Origin: Lachnospiraceae bacterium
GTDB lineage: Bacteria > Bacillota > Clostridia > Lachnospirales > Lachnospiraceae
DNA: 37,189 nucleotides
Assembly (NCBI GenBank): GCA_021770785.1
Contig: JAETQH010000050.1
Span: 1 to 37,189 of the forward strand
Direction of reading: 5' to 3'
Shown: positions 14,995-23,043 of the stretch, piece after piece
How the letters are laid out: each line of letters starts with the position of its first letter
Numbering within the stretch: position 1 is the first letter of the stretch
Position numbers and translations under genes: made by a program
The notes under the pieces: generated by a model
The model's database searches: none
Seen by the model: only the letters and a program-made list of their open reading frames with translations
What the model was told of the DNA's origin: nothing

Positions 14995-17046
14995 ATGGAT
15001 AATCAAGTTGGTATTGTAAAAGTTAACGGACAGCAATTAACAATTGGGGGTAATAATGAAACCGTACATGCAATAAAAACATTAGCAAATTTTGGTCTCA
15101 TTACTTTTGCGCGACAAATGAGATTTAAAAGTTCTGAATATCTTGTTATTTTTTTTAAACCAACCACTGAAATGCGAAGTATGTATAATTTAGGGAATGA
15201 ATTACTTACTGTATGTTGTTCAGATGGAATGAATGATTTTAAAAGCCGAACAAAAGATTTTATTGACTTTATGCTGGTCACAAATACTGAATTTAAGAAT
15301 CGCCTTGATAAAGTTACATGCTTTATAATAGATGGGGATATTAACATAGTCGAAAAGGTAAAAATAGATAGAACTGAAAATCCAGATGCGCGTCTTATTG
15401 TACCATTTAATATTAATGAATTAAATGCTAATTTTTCTATAAACCTATTTAGTAATAGACTGAGAGAATTTCTATATGAAAAAGATTTATTTGGTATTGC
15501 TATACCATTGAGAAACGATACTTTATTTTTTGGTAAAGACAGGACGAATATTATTTCGGAATTATATGCCAGATATAAGCAAGGTGAAGAGGGAGGTCTA
15601 TTCGGACTCAGACGAATAGGTAAGACATCCATATTAAATTTGCTTAAATTGAGGATAGCACAGGCAGACGGGGTTGCTGTGTATTTTGATTGTTCAAGCA
15701 GTCATCATTTTCATTGGAATGAATTTTTAAAACATATTGTGACTACAATCGTAGATGAATATTCTGTTGAAAAAAACGAAAATGGAAATATAATTTTTGA
15801 TACAAAGTATGAGATTGATACTACAAAAGAAAGGTATAATACAGGAAATGCGGTACAAAGTTTTATAAGTGATATTAAAGAAATATATACTTTGCTTAAA
15901 AATAGAAGAATATTGGTAATTTTAGATGAAATAGAAAGTATAAGTTATACAACATCGCCTTCTAAATGGTGGAGTGAGGAAAATGATGCTTTGTATTTTT
16001 GGCAAGCAATAAGAACGCTTATTCAGATGCATGGTGATTATTTTTCGTTTATTATAGCTGGGGTAAACCCCATGTGTGTTGAAATACAATCGATAAATGG
16101 TTATGACAATCCTATTTTTGGTATGTTTAACCCGATATATACCTCTCTTTTTGAATATGAAGATATTAAAAATATGATTTCAAGTATTGGAGGAAGATTA
16201 GGAATTTCTTTTGAAGATACCGTTTTCGCAAAAATGATGGAAGATTATGGCGGGCACCCGTTTTTGATCAGACAGGTGTGCAGTAAAATAAATAATGAAT
16301 TAAATGATAAAAGAATTGAGCGTCCAACAGTAATTTCAAGATATAACTATATGTCAAAATATGATGAGTATAGACAAGGCATGACAAGTATTATAGAACA
16401 AATATTAAGTGTTATAGAAAATTATTATCCGAAAGAATTTGAACTGTTAAAACGATTGGCACTAGATGGAAGAAATGCATTCAAAAAAGAAATAGCATTA
16501 GGAGAAAAAGGCATACAGCATTTAATAGGATATTGCTTAATAGAAAAAGCGGATGGAGAATATTTTATTAGAATAAAGTCAATAGAGGAATACATAAAGA
16601 GTAAGTTTATTTATGATGCCACACTAAATGAACAGAAAGACAAACGTGCAAGAATTAATGTAAGAAGGGATAATATAGAAGAAAAATTAAGAAGTATCAT
16701 TTTGCATTCGTTACAAGTAAAATATGGAAAAAAAGCTAAGGAACAATTAATATCTATAGCAGAAAAAACAACAACAGATACAACACAAAAAACGAAATTG
16801 TTAAATGCATCATCCCTAAAAAAAGCAATAGAAGAATTATATTTTTCACAAATTAAAGCAATTATGGATAAGGACTGGAAAAATTATGCTGTGATATTCC
16901 CTGATAAAAGTAAGTTTGAGGCATATATGGATATTTTGAGTAGATCAAGAACCGTAGGAGCACATGTAAGAAGTATCACTCAAGATGAAGAAATTTTATA
17001 TGGAATAGCCTTTGAGTATTTTGAAAACATCTTGGAGGAATATTGA
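14995..17046 (+). CDS. P-loop NTPase with C-terminal HEPN-like motif, 683 aa, putative defence protein
   Basis: Residues about 1-175 are an unrecognised N-terminal domain. Residues about 180-420 are a STAND/archaeal-ATPase-like NTPase: Walker A GLRRIGKTS (Lys210), Walker B LVILDEIES (Asp311, Glu312), and FIIAGVNP as a sensor strand. A winged-helix-like segment follows (about 480-540). The C-terminal ~60 residues (FPDKSKFEAYMDILSRSRTV, then GAHVRSI) carry Arg652-x4-His657 in a helical setting, the pattern of HEPN ribonucleases such as the Swt1-like group. NTPase-HEPN fusions are often infection-sensing RNases that arrest the host. The gene is far more AT-rich than its flanks and sits between decayed mobile genes and a toxin-antitoxin pair, so transfer is likely. 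The HEPN call rests on a short motif. Confidence 0.75.
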   Translation: MDNQVGIVKVNGQQLTIGGNNETVHAIKTLANFGLITFARQMRFKSSEYLVIFFKPTTEMRSMYNLGNELLTVCCSDGMNDFKSRTKDFIDFMLVTNTEFKNRLDKVTCFIIDGDINIVEKVKIDRTENPDARLIVPFNINELNANFSINLFSNRLREFLYEKDLFGIAIPLRNDTLFFGKDRTNIISELYARYKQGEEGGLFGLRRIGKTSILNLLKLRIAQADGVAVYFDCSSSHHFHWNEFLKHIVTTIVDEYSVEKNENGNIIFDTKYEIDTTKERYNTGNAVQSFISDIKEIYTLLKNRRILVILDEIESISYTTSPSKWWSEENDALYFWQAIRTLIQMHGDYFSFIIAGVNPMCVEIQSINGYDNPIFGMFNPIYTSLFEYEDIKNMISSIGGRLGISFEDTVFAKMMEDYGGHPFLIRQVCSKINNELNDKRIERPTVISRYNYMSKYDEYRQGMTSIIEQILSVIENYYPKEFELLKRLALDGRNAFKKEIALGEKGIQHLIGYCLIEKADGEYFIRIKSIEEYIKSKFIYDATLNEQKDKRARINVRRDNIEEKLRSIILHSLQVKYGKKAKEQLISIAEKTTTDTTQKTKLLNASSLKKAIEELYFSQIKAIMDKDWKNYAVIFPDKSKFEAYMDILSRSRTVGAHVRSITQDEEILYGIAFEYFENILEEY

Positions 17047-17749
17047 TGAATTTAAAACAAATAAAAATAGTGCATCAATGAAAAATGAGAGTATGAAATA
17101 AAGTGCATTTTTTATTATAACTCCTATCAAAATAACACACAAAGCACTTACTCATGTATAATGAACTTGCACACGAATCCATACAAAAGAGAGTGATCGA
17201 GTAGTGTAAAATAGTTCGTGTCTTAGGAGAAATACTTCTTTTTTAGCAAGAATTAAGATATTATTATGCGCAAAATGCAGGAGTTTTTCGAATTAATGTC
17301 TGTATAATGGGGTTGGTCTAAAAGTTTCGCCTTAAGACCAATCCCATAACTTCATGTTTAGAAAAATAGAGCATAAGGACGTAAAATGAACATGATGAGA
17401 AATTACAGAAAATAGCTCATTTATACATAACCTTAAGATGGGATAAGAAATAAAGAAAAAAGATAACTTTTAGGGAGTACACTTTAGACTGCTTTAGCAG
17501 CATATTGAACCTACCAGTTTTAACCGGTAGTGGTTAAGTTTTGGAAAACAACACTGCATTCTCCCGAAGTTGTTTTCTGCCCTTTAACTGTTTGAAAAAC
17601 GGGACTTTGGCGAGTAGTTACGGACTAAACGTCAGTATACTGATGCGGGGTATGTATAAGCAATTATTCGTTAAAGTTTAACGTATAAGCATTCCACTTT
17701 CTATCATATATTTGAGGGAAAAGATGAAATTCACTAATAAATTTTTCCA
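17047..17749. other. Gene-less region with many hairpins, possible structured RNA
   Basis: No protein frame of note in 703 bp. Structures seen: ACACGAA (17171-17177) / TTCGTGT (17215-17221); an 11-bp stem GGGGTTGGTCT (17309-17319) / AGACCAATCCC (17335-17345). At about 17470-17580 a nested set occurs: a GGGAG/CTCCC closing stem enclosing CTACC/GGTAG, then GAAAACAAC/GTTGTTTTC overlapping it. A 10-nt palindrome CAGTATACTG follows at about 17633. The density of stems is unusual for AT-rich spacer DNA. No known RNA family was recognised. Confidence 0.4.
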
Positions 17750-17778
17750 TTGACATAAAAATTGGATTTCCATATAAT
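17750..17778 (+). promoter_or_regulatory. Consensus sigma-A promoter of the repeat RNA
   Basis: Exact TTGACA (17750-17755), 17-nt spacer, exact TATAAT (17773-17778). It is the best promoter in the window and has no protein gene behind it. The expected start is at about 17785, the first base of a hairpin. Confidence 0.85.
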
Positions 17779-17784
17779 AATAGC

Positions 17785-17975
17785 AGAAAAGCGTGCTTTT
17801 CTAGCGGGCTGACACTCAAATCTGATATACTTGTCAATTTTTTATTGATTGTTGGCGGGCAACACTAAAACCCGAAATTCTTACCAGTGTATAGCTGGTC
17901 GTTGGCAGACAACATTAAAATTAGCCATAAAGAGGGAGTATGTAGCACAGTAGTGTTATTGCTCTCTCTTTAAAT
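17785..17975 (+). ncRNA. Predicted small RNA with three repeats at 50-nt pitch
   Basis: The expected start opens a hairpin (AGAAAAG/CTTTTCT, loop CGTG). Three 20-nt repeats follow at 17801, 17851 and 17901, exactly 50 nt apart. The second and third share 17 of 20 bases and can form GTTG-n5-CAAC stem-loops; the first is more diverged. A further stem ACCAG/CTGGT lies between repeats two and three. The RNA ends in a 10-bp hairpin (AAAGAGGGAG 17929-17938 with CTCTCTCTTT 17962-17971), a likely attenuating terminator. Promoter, tandem repeats, terminator and a following ribosome binding site are the layout of type III (ToxIN/CptIN/TenpIN) antitoxin RNAs. It could instead be a partner RNA of the HEPN-NTPase. 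Confidence 0.6.
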
Positions 17976-17995
17976 TTGTTTATGGGGGGATTGAA

Positions 17996-18068
17996 ATGTG
18001 CAGTTAAATTATCCAAAGAAATTAATTTTATACTTCAATTGGAAAATTATGTATATAAAAAAAGATGA
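17996..18068 (+). pseudogene. Decayed gene start, possibly a ToxN-like type III toxin
   Basis: GGGGGG (17984-17989) lies seven nt before ATG 17996, but this frame stops at 18005. The next frame reads VKLSKEINFILQLENYVYKK before a stop at 18066-18068; a 7-A run there could hide another shift to KDENDLF. The short peptide fits the N-terminal register I recall for ToxN (IS-x-x-YI-x-YL ... D-x-x-V) with one residue missing. The rest of a toxin is not visible before the VapB-like gene at 18254; 18069-18253 is AT-rich with broken frames. Low confidence because the match is short. Confidence 0.3.
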
Positions 18069-18253
18069 AAATGATCTTTTTATGTGAATATACAAAACAG
18101 TTGTTTGGATTATTTGCCAGATGTGGAGTTAATGAATAAAATGTTTCTTCATTTCAATTCTTTCATTCCTTTAAAAATTGGTGGATAGAGAACCGGAAAC
18201 ATGTTATAATAAAATCGTTTCAAACCATTTGATTGACAGTGAGGTATTGAATT

Positions 18254-18511
18254 ATGACATTGCAACAGGAAGCATACCGCAGAATAGATGAAATGACAGA
18301 TGACGGCATCAGGATATTGATTGACATGATAGATAAAATGAAAATAGTATCTATTACCGGATTTAAAGATGTAAACGAAAATACATCGACCATATCAGAA
18401 AATGTTCCAATGACGAAAGCTGAAAAAAAACAGCGCTTTATGCAGTCGGCCGGAAAAATCCAGATTGATGCTGAAGCAGTCAGTCAACTGAGGGAGAGGA
18501 GCATGATTTGA
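18254..18511 (+). CDS. vapB: VapB-like antitoxin, 85 aa
   Basis: A short protein directly ahead of a PIN toxin gene. The N-terminal part (TLQQEAYRRIDEMTDDGIRI) is a helical region seen in Clostridia antitoxins of this sort. The C-terminal part (KKQRFMQSAGKIQIDAEAVS, then QLRERSMI) is the conserved toxin-wrapping tail. GTGAGG lies nine nt before the ATG. A TATAAT-like -10 is at 18205-18210 with a poor -35. Its stop TGA shares one base with the toxin ATG, so the pair is coupled. It should block VapC and repress the operon. Confidence 0.8.
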   Translation: MTLQQEAYRRIDEMTDDGIRILIDMIDKMKIVSITGFKDVNENTSTISENVPMTKAEKKQRFMQSAGKIQIDAEAVSQLRERSMI

Positions 18512-18903
18512 TGATTCTTGCAGATACCAATATTTTTATTAATTTTTGGAATAATCCCACAGAAGACCTTAAAAATGTATTTATTAATGAAGACATAGCT
18601 GTTTGTGGTGTTGTGCGGGCAGAGCTTCTTCATGGAGCGGTATCAGCAAAGGATTTCGCAAATATTACAACAATGCTTGAGGCATTTGATGAATTCAATC
18701 TGGAGATTCCTGACTGGCAGACTTTGGGAGATAATTTATACAAACTTCGAAAAAAAGGAATTTCCATACCTTTTTCAGATGCCATTATAGCAACAATTGC
18801 TCTTAAGCATGGTATTCCAGTCTGGACAGGTGACAGACACTTTCTGCTAATACAAAGTGTGCTAACAGGATTAAATATTTATCAGACTCCTGACAGGTTA
18901 TGA
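18511..18903 (+). CDS. vapC: VapC-type PIN-domain toxin, 130 aa
   Basis: A PIN-domain ribonuclease. The acidic Mg-binding set is present: Asp5 (LADTN), Glu38 (VRAELLHG), Asp90 (FSDAIIA) and Asp108 (TGDRHF). Length is typical. I start at ATG 18511 (GAGAGGAG about 9 nt upstream, ATG overlapping the antitoxin TGA) rather than the TTG at 18508. It should cleave a tRNA or another RNA when freed from the antitoxin. It appears intact, unlike the mobile genes to its left. Confidence 0.9.
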   Translation: MILADTNIFINFWNNPTEDLKNVFINEDIAVCGVVRAELLHGAVSAKDFANITTMLEAFDEFNLEIPDWQTLGDNLYKLRKKGISIPFSDAIIATIALKHGIPVWTGDRHFLLIQSVLTGLNIYQTPDRL

Positions 18904-18948
18904 ATAAATCTGTCATGTAATGTTTTCAGGAACGGAAGGAAATATGAG

Positions 18949-19410
18949 ATGGGAAGACTAAAAGAACTGAGAAAATATGTAGATGGCGAACTTAACAGGA
19001 TGGATGATGTGGACAAGAGGAATTCGGCAATCGCACACCTTTACGGAGTTTCCCTCGCTGCCACGATGATTGCTAAGAAAAGGGGGCTTGATCCGGAGAT
19101 TGCTTCAATGGCGGCGATGCTGCACGACCTTCATGCCTATAAGACTGGTTCTTATGACGAACATGAGCATAAAGGTGCAGATCTTGCGAGGGAGATATTG
19201 GGTAAGCTTAAACTGACGGATGATACAGAAACGGAGCTGATCTGTTCAGCTATATATCATCATGGTGACAAGCTGGCTACGGACGGTCCGATGGATGAGG
19301 TCTTGAAAGATGCGGATGTCATCCATCATTGCATGAACGATCTGTCAAAAGCGGTAAAGGAGAAGGAACAGGCACGATTCGGGAAACTATGCGCCGAGTT
19401 TGGTATATAA
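18949..19410 (+). CDS. HD-domain phosphohydrolase, 153 aa
   Basis: A small single-domain HD protein. The metal ligands are visible: His30 (IAHLYG), His59-Asp60 (AMLHDLH) and Asp121 or Asp123 (LKDADVIHH), with an extra HHGDK stretch. Such proteins usually cleave phosphate esters of nucleotides; the substrate cannot be read from the sequence. GGAAGGA precedes the ATG by about 9 nt. It lies 45 bp after vapC on the same strand but is probably a separate housekeeping-type gene. Confidence 0.85.
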   Translation: MGRLKELRKYVDGELNRMDDVDKRNSAIAHLYGVSLAATMIAKKRGLDPEIASMAAMLHDLHAYKTGSYDEHEHKGADLAREILGKLKLTDDTETELICSAIYHHGDKLATDGPMDEVLKDADVIHHCMNDLSKAVKEKEQARFGKLCAEFGI

Positions 19411-19443
19411 TGCGGCAGGGCAATGTATTGTGCGTTAATATAA

Positions 19444-19735
19444 AAGCCCTATCCAAAAGGGAAATATCCTATTCCTGCGTCAATTCAGGAATATCTTGAA
19501 AAAACAGCGGTTAAAGGTGATTCCCACATAAAAATCCAACTGACGGACATAGGTGTCAAACGCTGTGAAAGTGAATGTCTGCTTGCAAGCGGACTAAAGA
19601 CATTTTCAACAGGCGGCGGGATGATCGACATGCAAATAAACCATGATGCTTTAGAATGGGTTGCTGATTATATACTGCCGTTTGGAAATAATGCCACGGT
19701 GTCAGAGGCGTTAATAAAGCTGATGCCGCAAAAAA
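19444..19735 (+). pseudogene. C-terminal fragment, perhaps of a WYL-domain regulator
   Basis: An open stretch without a proper start reads PIPASIQEYLEKTAVKGDSH, then IKIQLTDIGVKRCESECLLA, then MQINHDALEWVADYILPFGN, then NATVSEALIKLMPQK. The last part resembles the C-terminal domain of WYL-type transcription regulators (EWVADYILPFGNNATV). The upstream two-thirds are missing, and after MPQK the frame runs into the terminator of the opposite operon. Family assignment is from memory of the pattern and is tentative. Confidence 0.4.
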
Positions 19736-19753
19736 CGCACTATTTTTGCGGCA
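19724..19753 (-). terminator. Terminator of the glycan operon
   Basis: TGCCGCAAAAA (19724-19734) pairs perfectly with TTTTTGCGGCA (19743-19753) around an 8-nt loop. It lies 28 bp past the DUF2264 stop. The T tract is part of the stem on both strands. Confidence 0.6.
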
Positions 19754-19780
19754 AATTTCTATACGATTCCGCACAAAGAC

Positions 19781-21580
19781 TCATATCCATCTTCCCCGCT
19801 CTTTTGCCCGAAACTGCGGAGGCAGCACAGGTTTTTCCAGCTTCTGTGCGTCACCGTAAAAATAATTGACCAGACGGTATTCCCCCGGCTCCAGCGTGTA
19901 GAGGACAGTGGGGATCACTGTGATGCCGTACATCAGATTCGTGTTGGGAAAAGGTATCACCGAAACGGTCTCCCCCATTTGGTCCTGATTGACCGCGCCC
20001 GCGTTTCCCCATGGGAAATCACAGCAGACCTCATGCGCTCCTGTCCGGATCATAGACGCGTCAGAGCGTGTCAGCCCCTGCTCCAGCCGCACCGCGAACC
20101 CTCCGTCAGCCAGTCTCACAGGTATCTGCGTCTTCACATAATGGACGCGGAAATGCCCCCTGTCCATAGGAATGATCTGGCTCTCCACCCTGACGCCCGG
20201 CATTAGCTCATAAAGGGTTCTCGTGAACGCCGGCGTCACCTCGTACCGCTCTGTACTGTCCCGCATTCTCCAGAGATCGTCCTCTGTCCCCGCGGCGGCA
20301 AGCGTATTGTCGAAAGCGCCGTCCTCCAGTTGTGTTCCCCGGGACACGCTGAAACCGAACTGGTTTGAATAGACAAACTTCTGGTATTTCGCCGCCGTGT
20401 TCCCCATGTTGGCAGAGTGCTGTCCAGTGGGGTACAGCAGCGTGTGTCCGCTCTCCTCATGTACTGCGATCATATTCGGATGCGCCAACAGTCTTTTTGC
20501 GCAGAGCTGCGGCTGCTGCTCCTGCGCTTTCCAGAAGGGATGCTCCTCTGGGAGCGCCAGCATCAGGAATGTCTTGAAAGCCCAGTAGGGCGATCCGGGA
20601 GCATTGTACCGCTCACTCATGAAAAGGTTCGGGTACTGATATCCTATCGTCAGAATACCCCCGCAGTCAAAGATCGGATTGCCCTGCCAATAGCGCAGAT
20701 TACCCAGCAGCAAATGCTTTAGCTCTCCCAGGGGCACATCCGCGCCGACATACACCATCGCAGCAAAGACCGCGCTGTGCGCAAAGCGGTAGGCCAGGCT
20801 GCGCCCATAGGGAACCTCGCGCCCGTCAGCGTCAAACCAGTAGATAAAATCCCTGTAAAAAAGCACCGCCCTGCGCAGCAGCTCCCCGCAGTATTCCGGC
20901 TCCGCATCCCTCCTGTGAACCGCATAGATCAATCCATAATAGTGCATGGCAAAGGGAATGTAGTAATCCTTCTGCCCCGGGTGTCCGTCAAAATACCAGC
21001 CATCCCCCTCGTAGCAGTGCTCGATCACTCCCAGGTCATCCTTGAGGGCAGCTTCATCGCAGGGCAGCCCTAGCTTCTGAAACAGTACATTGACCAGCAC
21101 GCGGAAAAAACGCCAGTTATTGTCGTACAGTCTGTGGTGGTTGATCTGGTTCAGCCAGTTATATACATTCTGCCTCTGCACATCCGTCAGGGGATTCCAG
21201 AATACGTCCGGCGCCAGCAAAACCGCGTTGGCGATGGCCGCCGTCTCCACCATCTTCTGGTCATAATCCCACAGATCCAGCCAGTACTCCGCATGTGACG
21301 GATCGGTTCCATGGATCAGACCGTTTCGGGCGAGGATCTTCCACGCCTCGATCTCCTGCTGCGCCGCCTGCGGCAGATGGGTGTTCCCACCGGCAAACAG
21401 CGGTCCCAGCCCCCATAATATACGGGAATAACCCTCCATCCGAATGGAAGTCTCCCCATAGTGTGCCGACGTATTTCCTACTTTCAGAAAGGCACCGCCG
21501 GCACTGTAGTGCGCCTTTAACGGCCGGATCCAGTCCAGCAACAAAAGAGCCACATCCTCTCTTGTCCTCAGTTCACGCAT
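19781..21580 (-). CDS. DUF2264 domain protein, 599 aa
   Basis: A large cytoplasmic-looking protein of the DUF2264 family, found in bacterial glycan-use loci; the N-terminal two-thirds are predicted to fold as an alpha/alpha toroid like other polysaccharide-active enzymes. Motifs seen: GNTSAHYGETSIRMEGYSR near the start, NNWRFFRVLVN and GDGWYFDGHPGQKDYYIPFA in the middle. The last ~200 residues are beta-rich. I start at ATG 21580 because GGAGG is six nt upstream; the frame extends to 21667 without support. There is no signal peptide, so it would act on imported oligosaccharides. Last gene of the operon. Enzymatic activity is not established. Confidence 0.85.
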   Translation of the reverse strand: MRELRTREDVALLLLDWIRPLKAHYSAGGAFLKVGNTSAHYGETSIRMEGYSRILWGLGPLFAGGNTHLPQAAQQEIEAWKILARNGLIHGTDPSHAEYWLDLWDYDQKMVETAAIANAVLLAPDVFWNPLTDVQRQNVYNWLNQINHHRLYDNNWRFFRVLVNVLFQKLGLPCDEAALKDDLGVIEHCYEGDGWYFDGHPGQKDYYIPFAMHYYGLIYAVHRRDAEPEYCGELLRRAVLFYRDFIYWFDADGREVPYGRSLAYRFAHSAVFAAMVYVGADVPLGELKHLLLGNLRYWQGNPIFDCGGILTIGYQYPNLFMSERYNAPGSPYWAFKTFLMLALPEEHPFWKAQEQQPQLCAKRLLAHPNMIAVHEESGHTLLYPTGQHSANMGNTAAKYQKFVYSNQFGFSVSRGTQLEDGAFDNTLAAAGTEDDLWRMRDSTERYEVTPAFTRTLYELMPGVRVESQIIPMDRGHFRVHYVKTQIPVRLADGGFAVRLEQGLTRSDASMIRTGAHEVCCDFPWGNAGAVNQDQMGETVSVIPFPNTNLMYGITVIPTVLYTLEPGEYRLVNYFYGDAQKLEKPVLPPQFRAKERGRWI

Positions 21581-21651
21581 AATCTCCCTCCTCGTATCTG
21601 AGATTCCGGATGCCGTCCAATAGACAGGACACAATCTCACTGGTAATCTTC

Positions 21652-22974
21652 CTACTCCCAGCAGCACGTCATAATGGAATGCTTACCAGACTTCATCTTA
21701 TCGCTGTTTAATCCATCCACGCTGAGCACAAACTCCACATCCCTCTCCGAACGGTTGAGCAGTATGAGCACCTTGCCGCCGTCCGTATTCTGAAAAGCGG
21801 TCGCCTCAATATCGGGCGAATACTTTGAGACGAGGATCCGCTTCGCGCCGGGGTGGATAAAGCGGCTGAAATGACCAATATAATAATAAGACAGCTTTAT
21901 ATCGATCGTTCCGGCATCCACGTCACACATTACCGGTGCATCACAATAATTTCCGACATGATTGGGACCGCCCTTCTTATCCAGTATCAGGTTCCAGTCG
22001 ATAAATCCGTTCATACCCGCATTGAAATCCCCAATGATATCATGGGCATACATCTCTGCATGCTGCACCTGCTTATCCGCCGCGATCTTCGAATACTCCA
22101 CACAGCCCTCTGTAAAGATCAGCTCTTTGTCCGGATATTGTCTGCGCACTTCCGCCAGGGCATCAAAATGCTCTCCTGTGTACCAGTGGAATGCGATGCC
22201 GTCTATCGCCTTCTGTGCGCCCTCCACGCCAAAGCTCTCCTGTGCCCGGTCCAGAATCTTCTCTTTGTTGTGGTCCCAGACATTGATCTTCACTTCTTTG
22301 TGCTGTGCCCGATCCAGCGCGGGTCTGAGATACTGACAGGCAAACTCCGCCTCCTCCGCGCCGGAAAAGATACAGGAATCCCACGTCTGGACCGCTGCAG
22401 GCTCGTTCTGTACCGTCAGGCGCTGTACCGCGATCCCCTCATCATGATAGGCGCTCACATACCGTGCAATCATCTCCGCCCACATCTGATAATACTCCCG
22501 TTTCAGCTTCCCGCCATGGTTCATCTCTTTATTGGTCTTCATAAATGCCGGCGGACTCCACGACGATGCCAAAAACTGAATCTTTTCATTTTTGTTCAGC
22601 GCTGCCTTTACAAATGGAATGATATATTTCCGGTCACGCTCGATCGAAAAGCTGTCCAGTTCCCTGTCCTGTGAATCTTCCACATACGCATAATTTCCCA
22701 GCGCAAAGTCGCAGCTCTGAATATGCAGCCTGCAAAAATTGTAATCATTTCCCGCGCCAAAATACAATGCCAGAAGCTGCTGCTGTTTTTCCGCGCTCAT
22801 CTGCGCGTAGGTATATGCAGCCGCCTCCGTGAGTGCTCCCCCCATTCCGAGGATCTGCTGATAAGAAACCGCCGGGTGGACGCGCACCTGCTGCATCTCG
22901 CCGCCGTCTCCCTCCACAAGATCTACTTCCGTTGTCTGGAACTGCACTTCCTGATTCGATACATAACACTTCAT
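21652..22974 (-). CDS. GH30-family glycoside hydrolase, 440 aa
   Basis: A clan GH-A (beta/alpha)8 barrel with a side beta domain, of the GH30 type (beta-glucosidase, beta-1,6-glucanase, xylanase or related). The acid/base is Glu191 in LTVQNEPAAV and the nucleophile Glu289 in LIFTEGCVEY. GMGGALTEAAAYTYAQM near residue 43 is the usual N-terminal GH30 motif, and LASSWSPPAFMKTN the fourth-strand motif. No signal peptide, so it is intracellular. GAGGAGG lies seven nt before the ATG. Fourth gene in the operon. The specificity inside GH30 cannot be told from these motifs. Confidence 0.92.
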   Translation of the reverse strand: MKCYVSNQEVQFQTTEVDLVEGDGGEMQQVRVHPAVSYQQILGMGGALTEAAAYTYAQMSAEKQQQLLALYFGAGNDYNFCRLHIQSCDFALGNYAYVEDSQDRELDSFSIERDRKYIIPFVKAALNKNEKIQFLASSWSPPAFMKTNKEMNHGGKLKREYYQMWAEMIARYVSAYHDEGIAVQRLTVQNEPAAVQTWDSCIFSGAEEAEFACQYLRPALDRAQHKEVKINVWDHNKEKILDRAQESFGVEGAQKAIDGIAFHWYTGEHFDALAEVRRQYPDKELIFTEGCVEYSKIAADKQVQHAEMYAHDIIGDFNAGMNGFIDWNLILDKKGGPNHVGNYCDAPVMCDVDAGTIDIKLSYYYIGHFSRFIHPGAKRILVSKYSPDIEATAFQNTDGGKVLILLNRSERDVEFVLSVDGLNSDKMKSGKHSIMTCCWE

Positions 22975-23043
22975 GGCAAAACCTCCTCTTTACCTTTTAT
23001 ACTTCGCCAGTTTCCCGCGTTTTTCTAGTATTCCAGAGCAGCA

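Noticed and set aside
17470..17700. Group I or group II intron core
   Set aside because: Stems are plentiful but I could not identify the conserved domain V or P7/P3 core of either class.
17801..17920. CRISPR array (three repeats at even spacing)
   Set aside because: Only three units, the repeats differ from each other, the first is strongly diverged, and no cas gene is present. The promoter and terminator layout fits a small RNA better.
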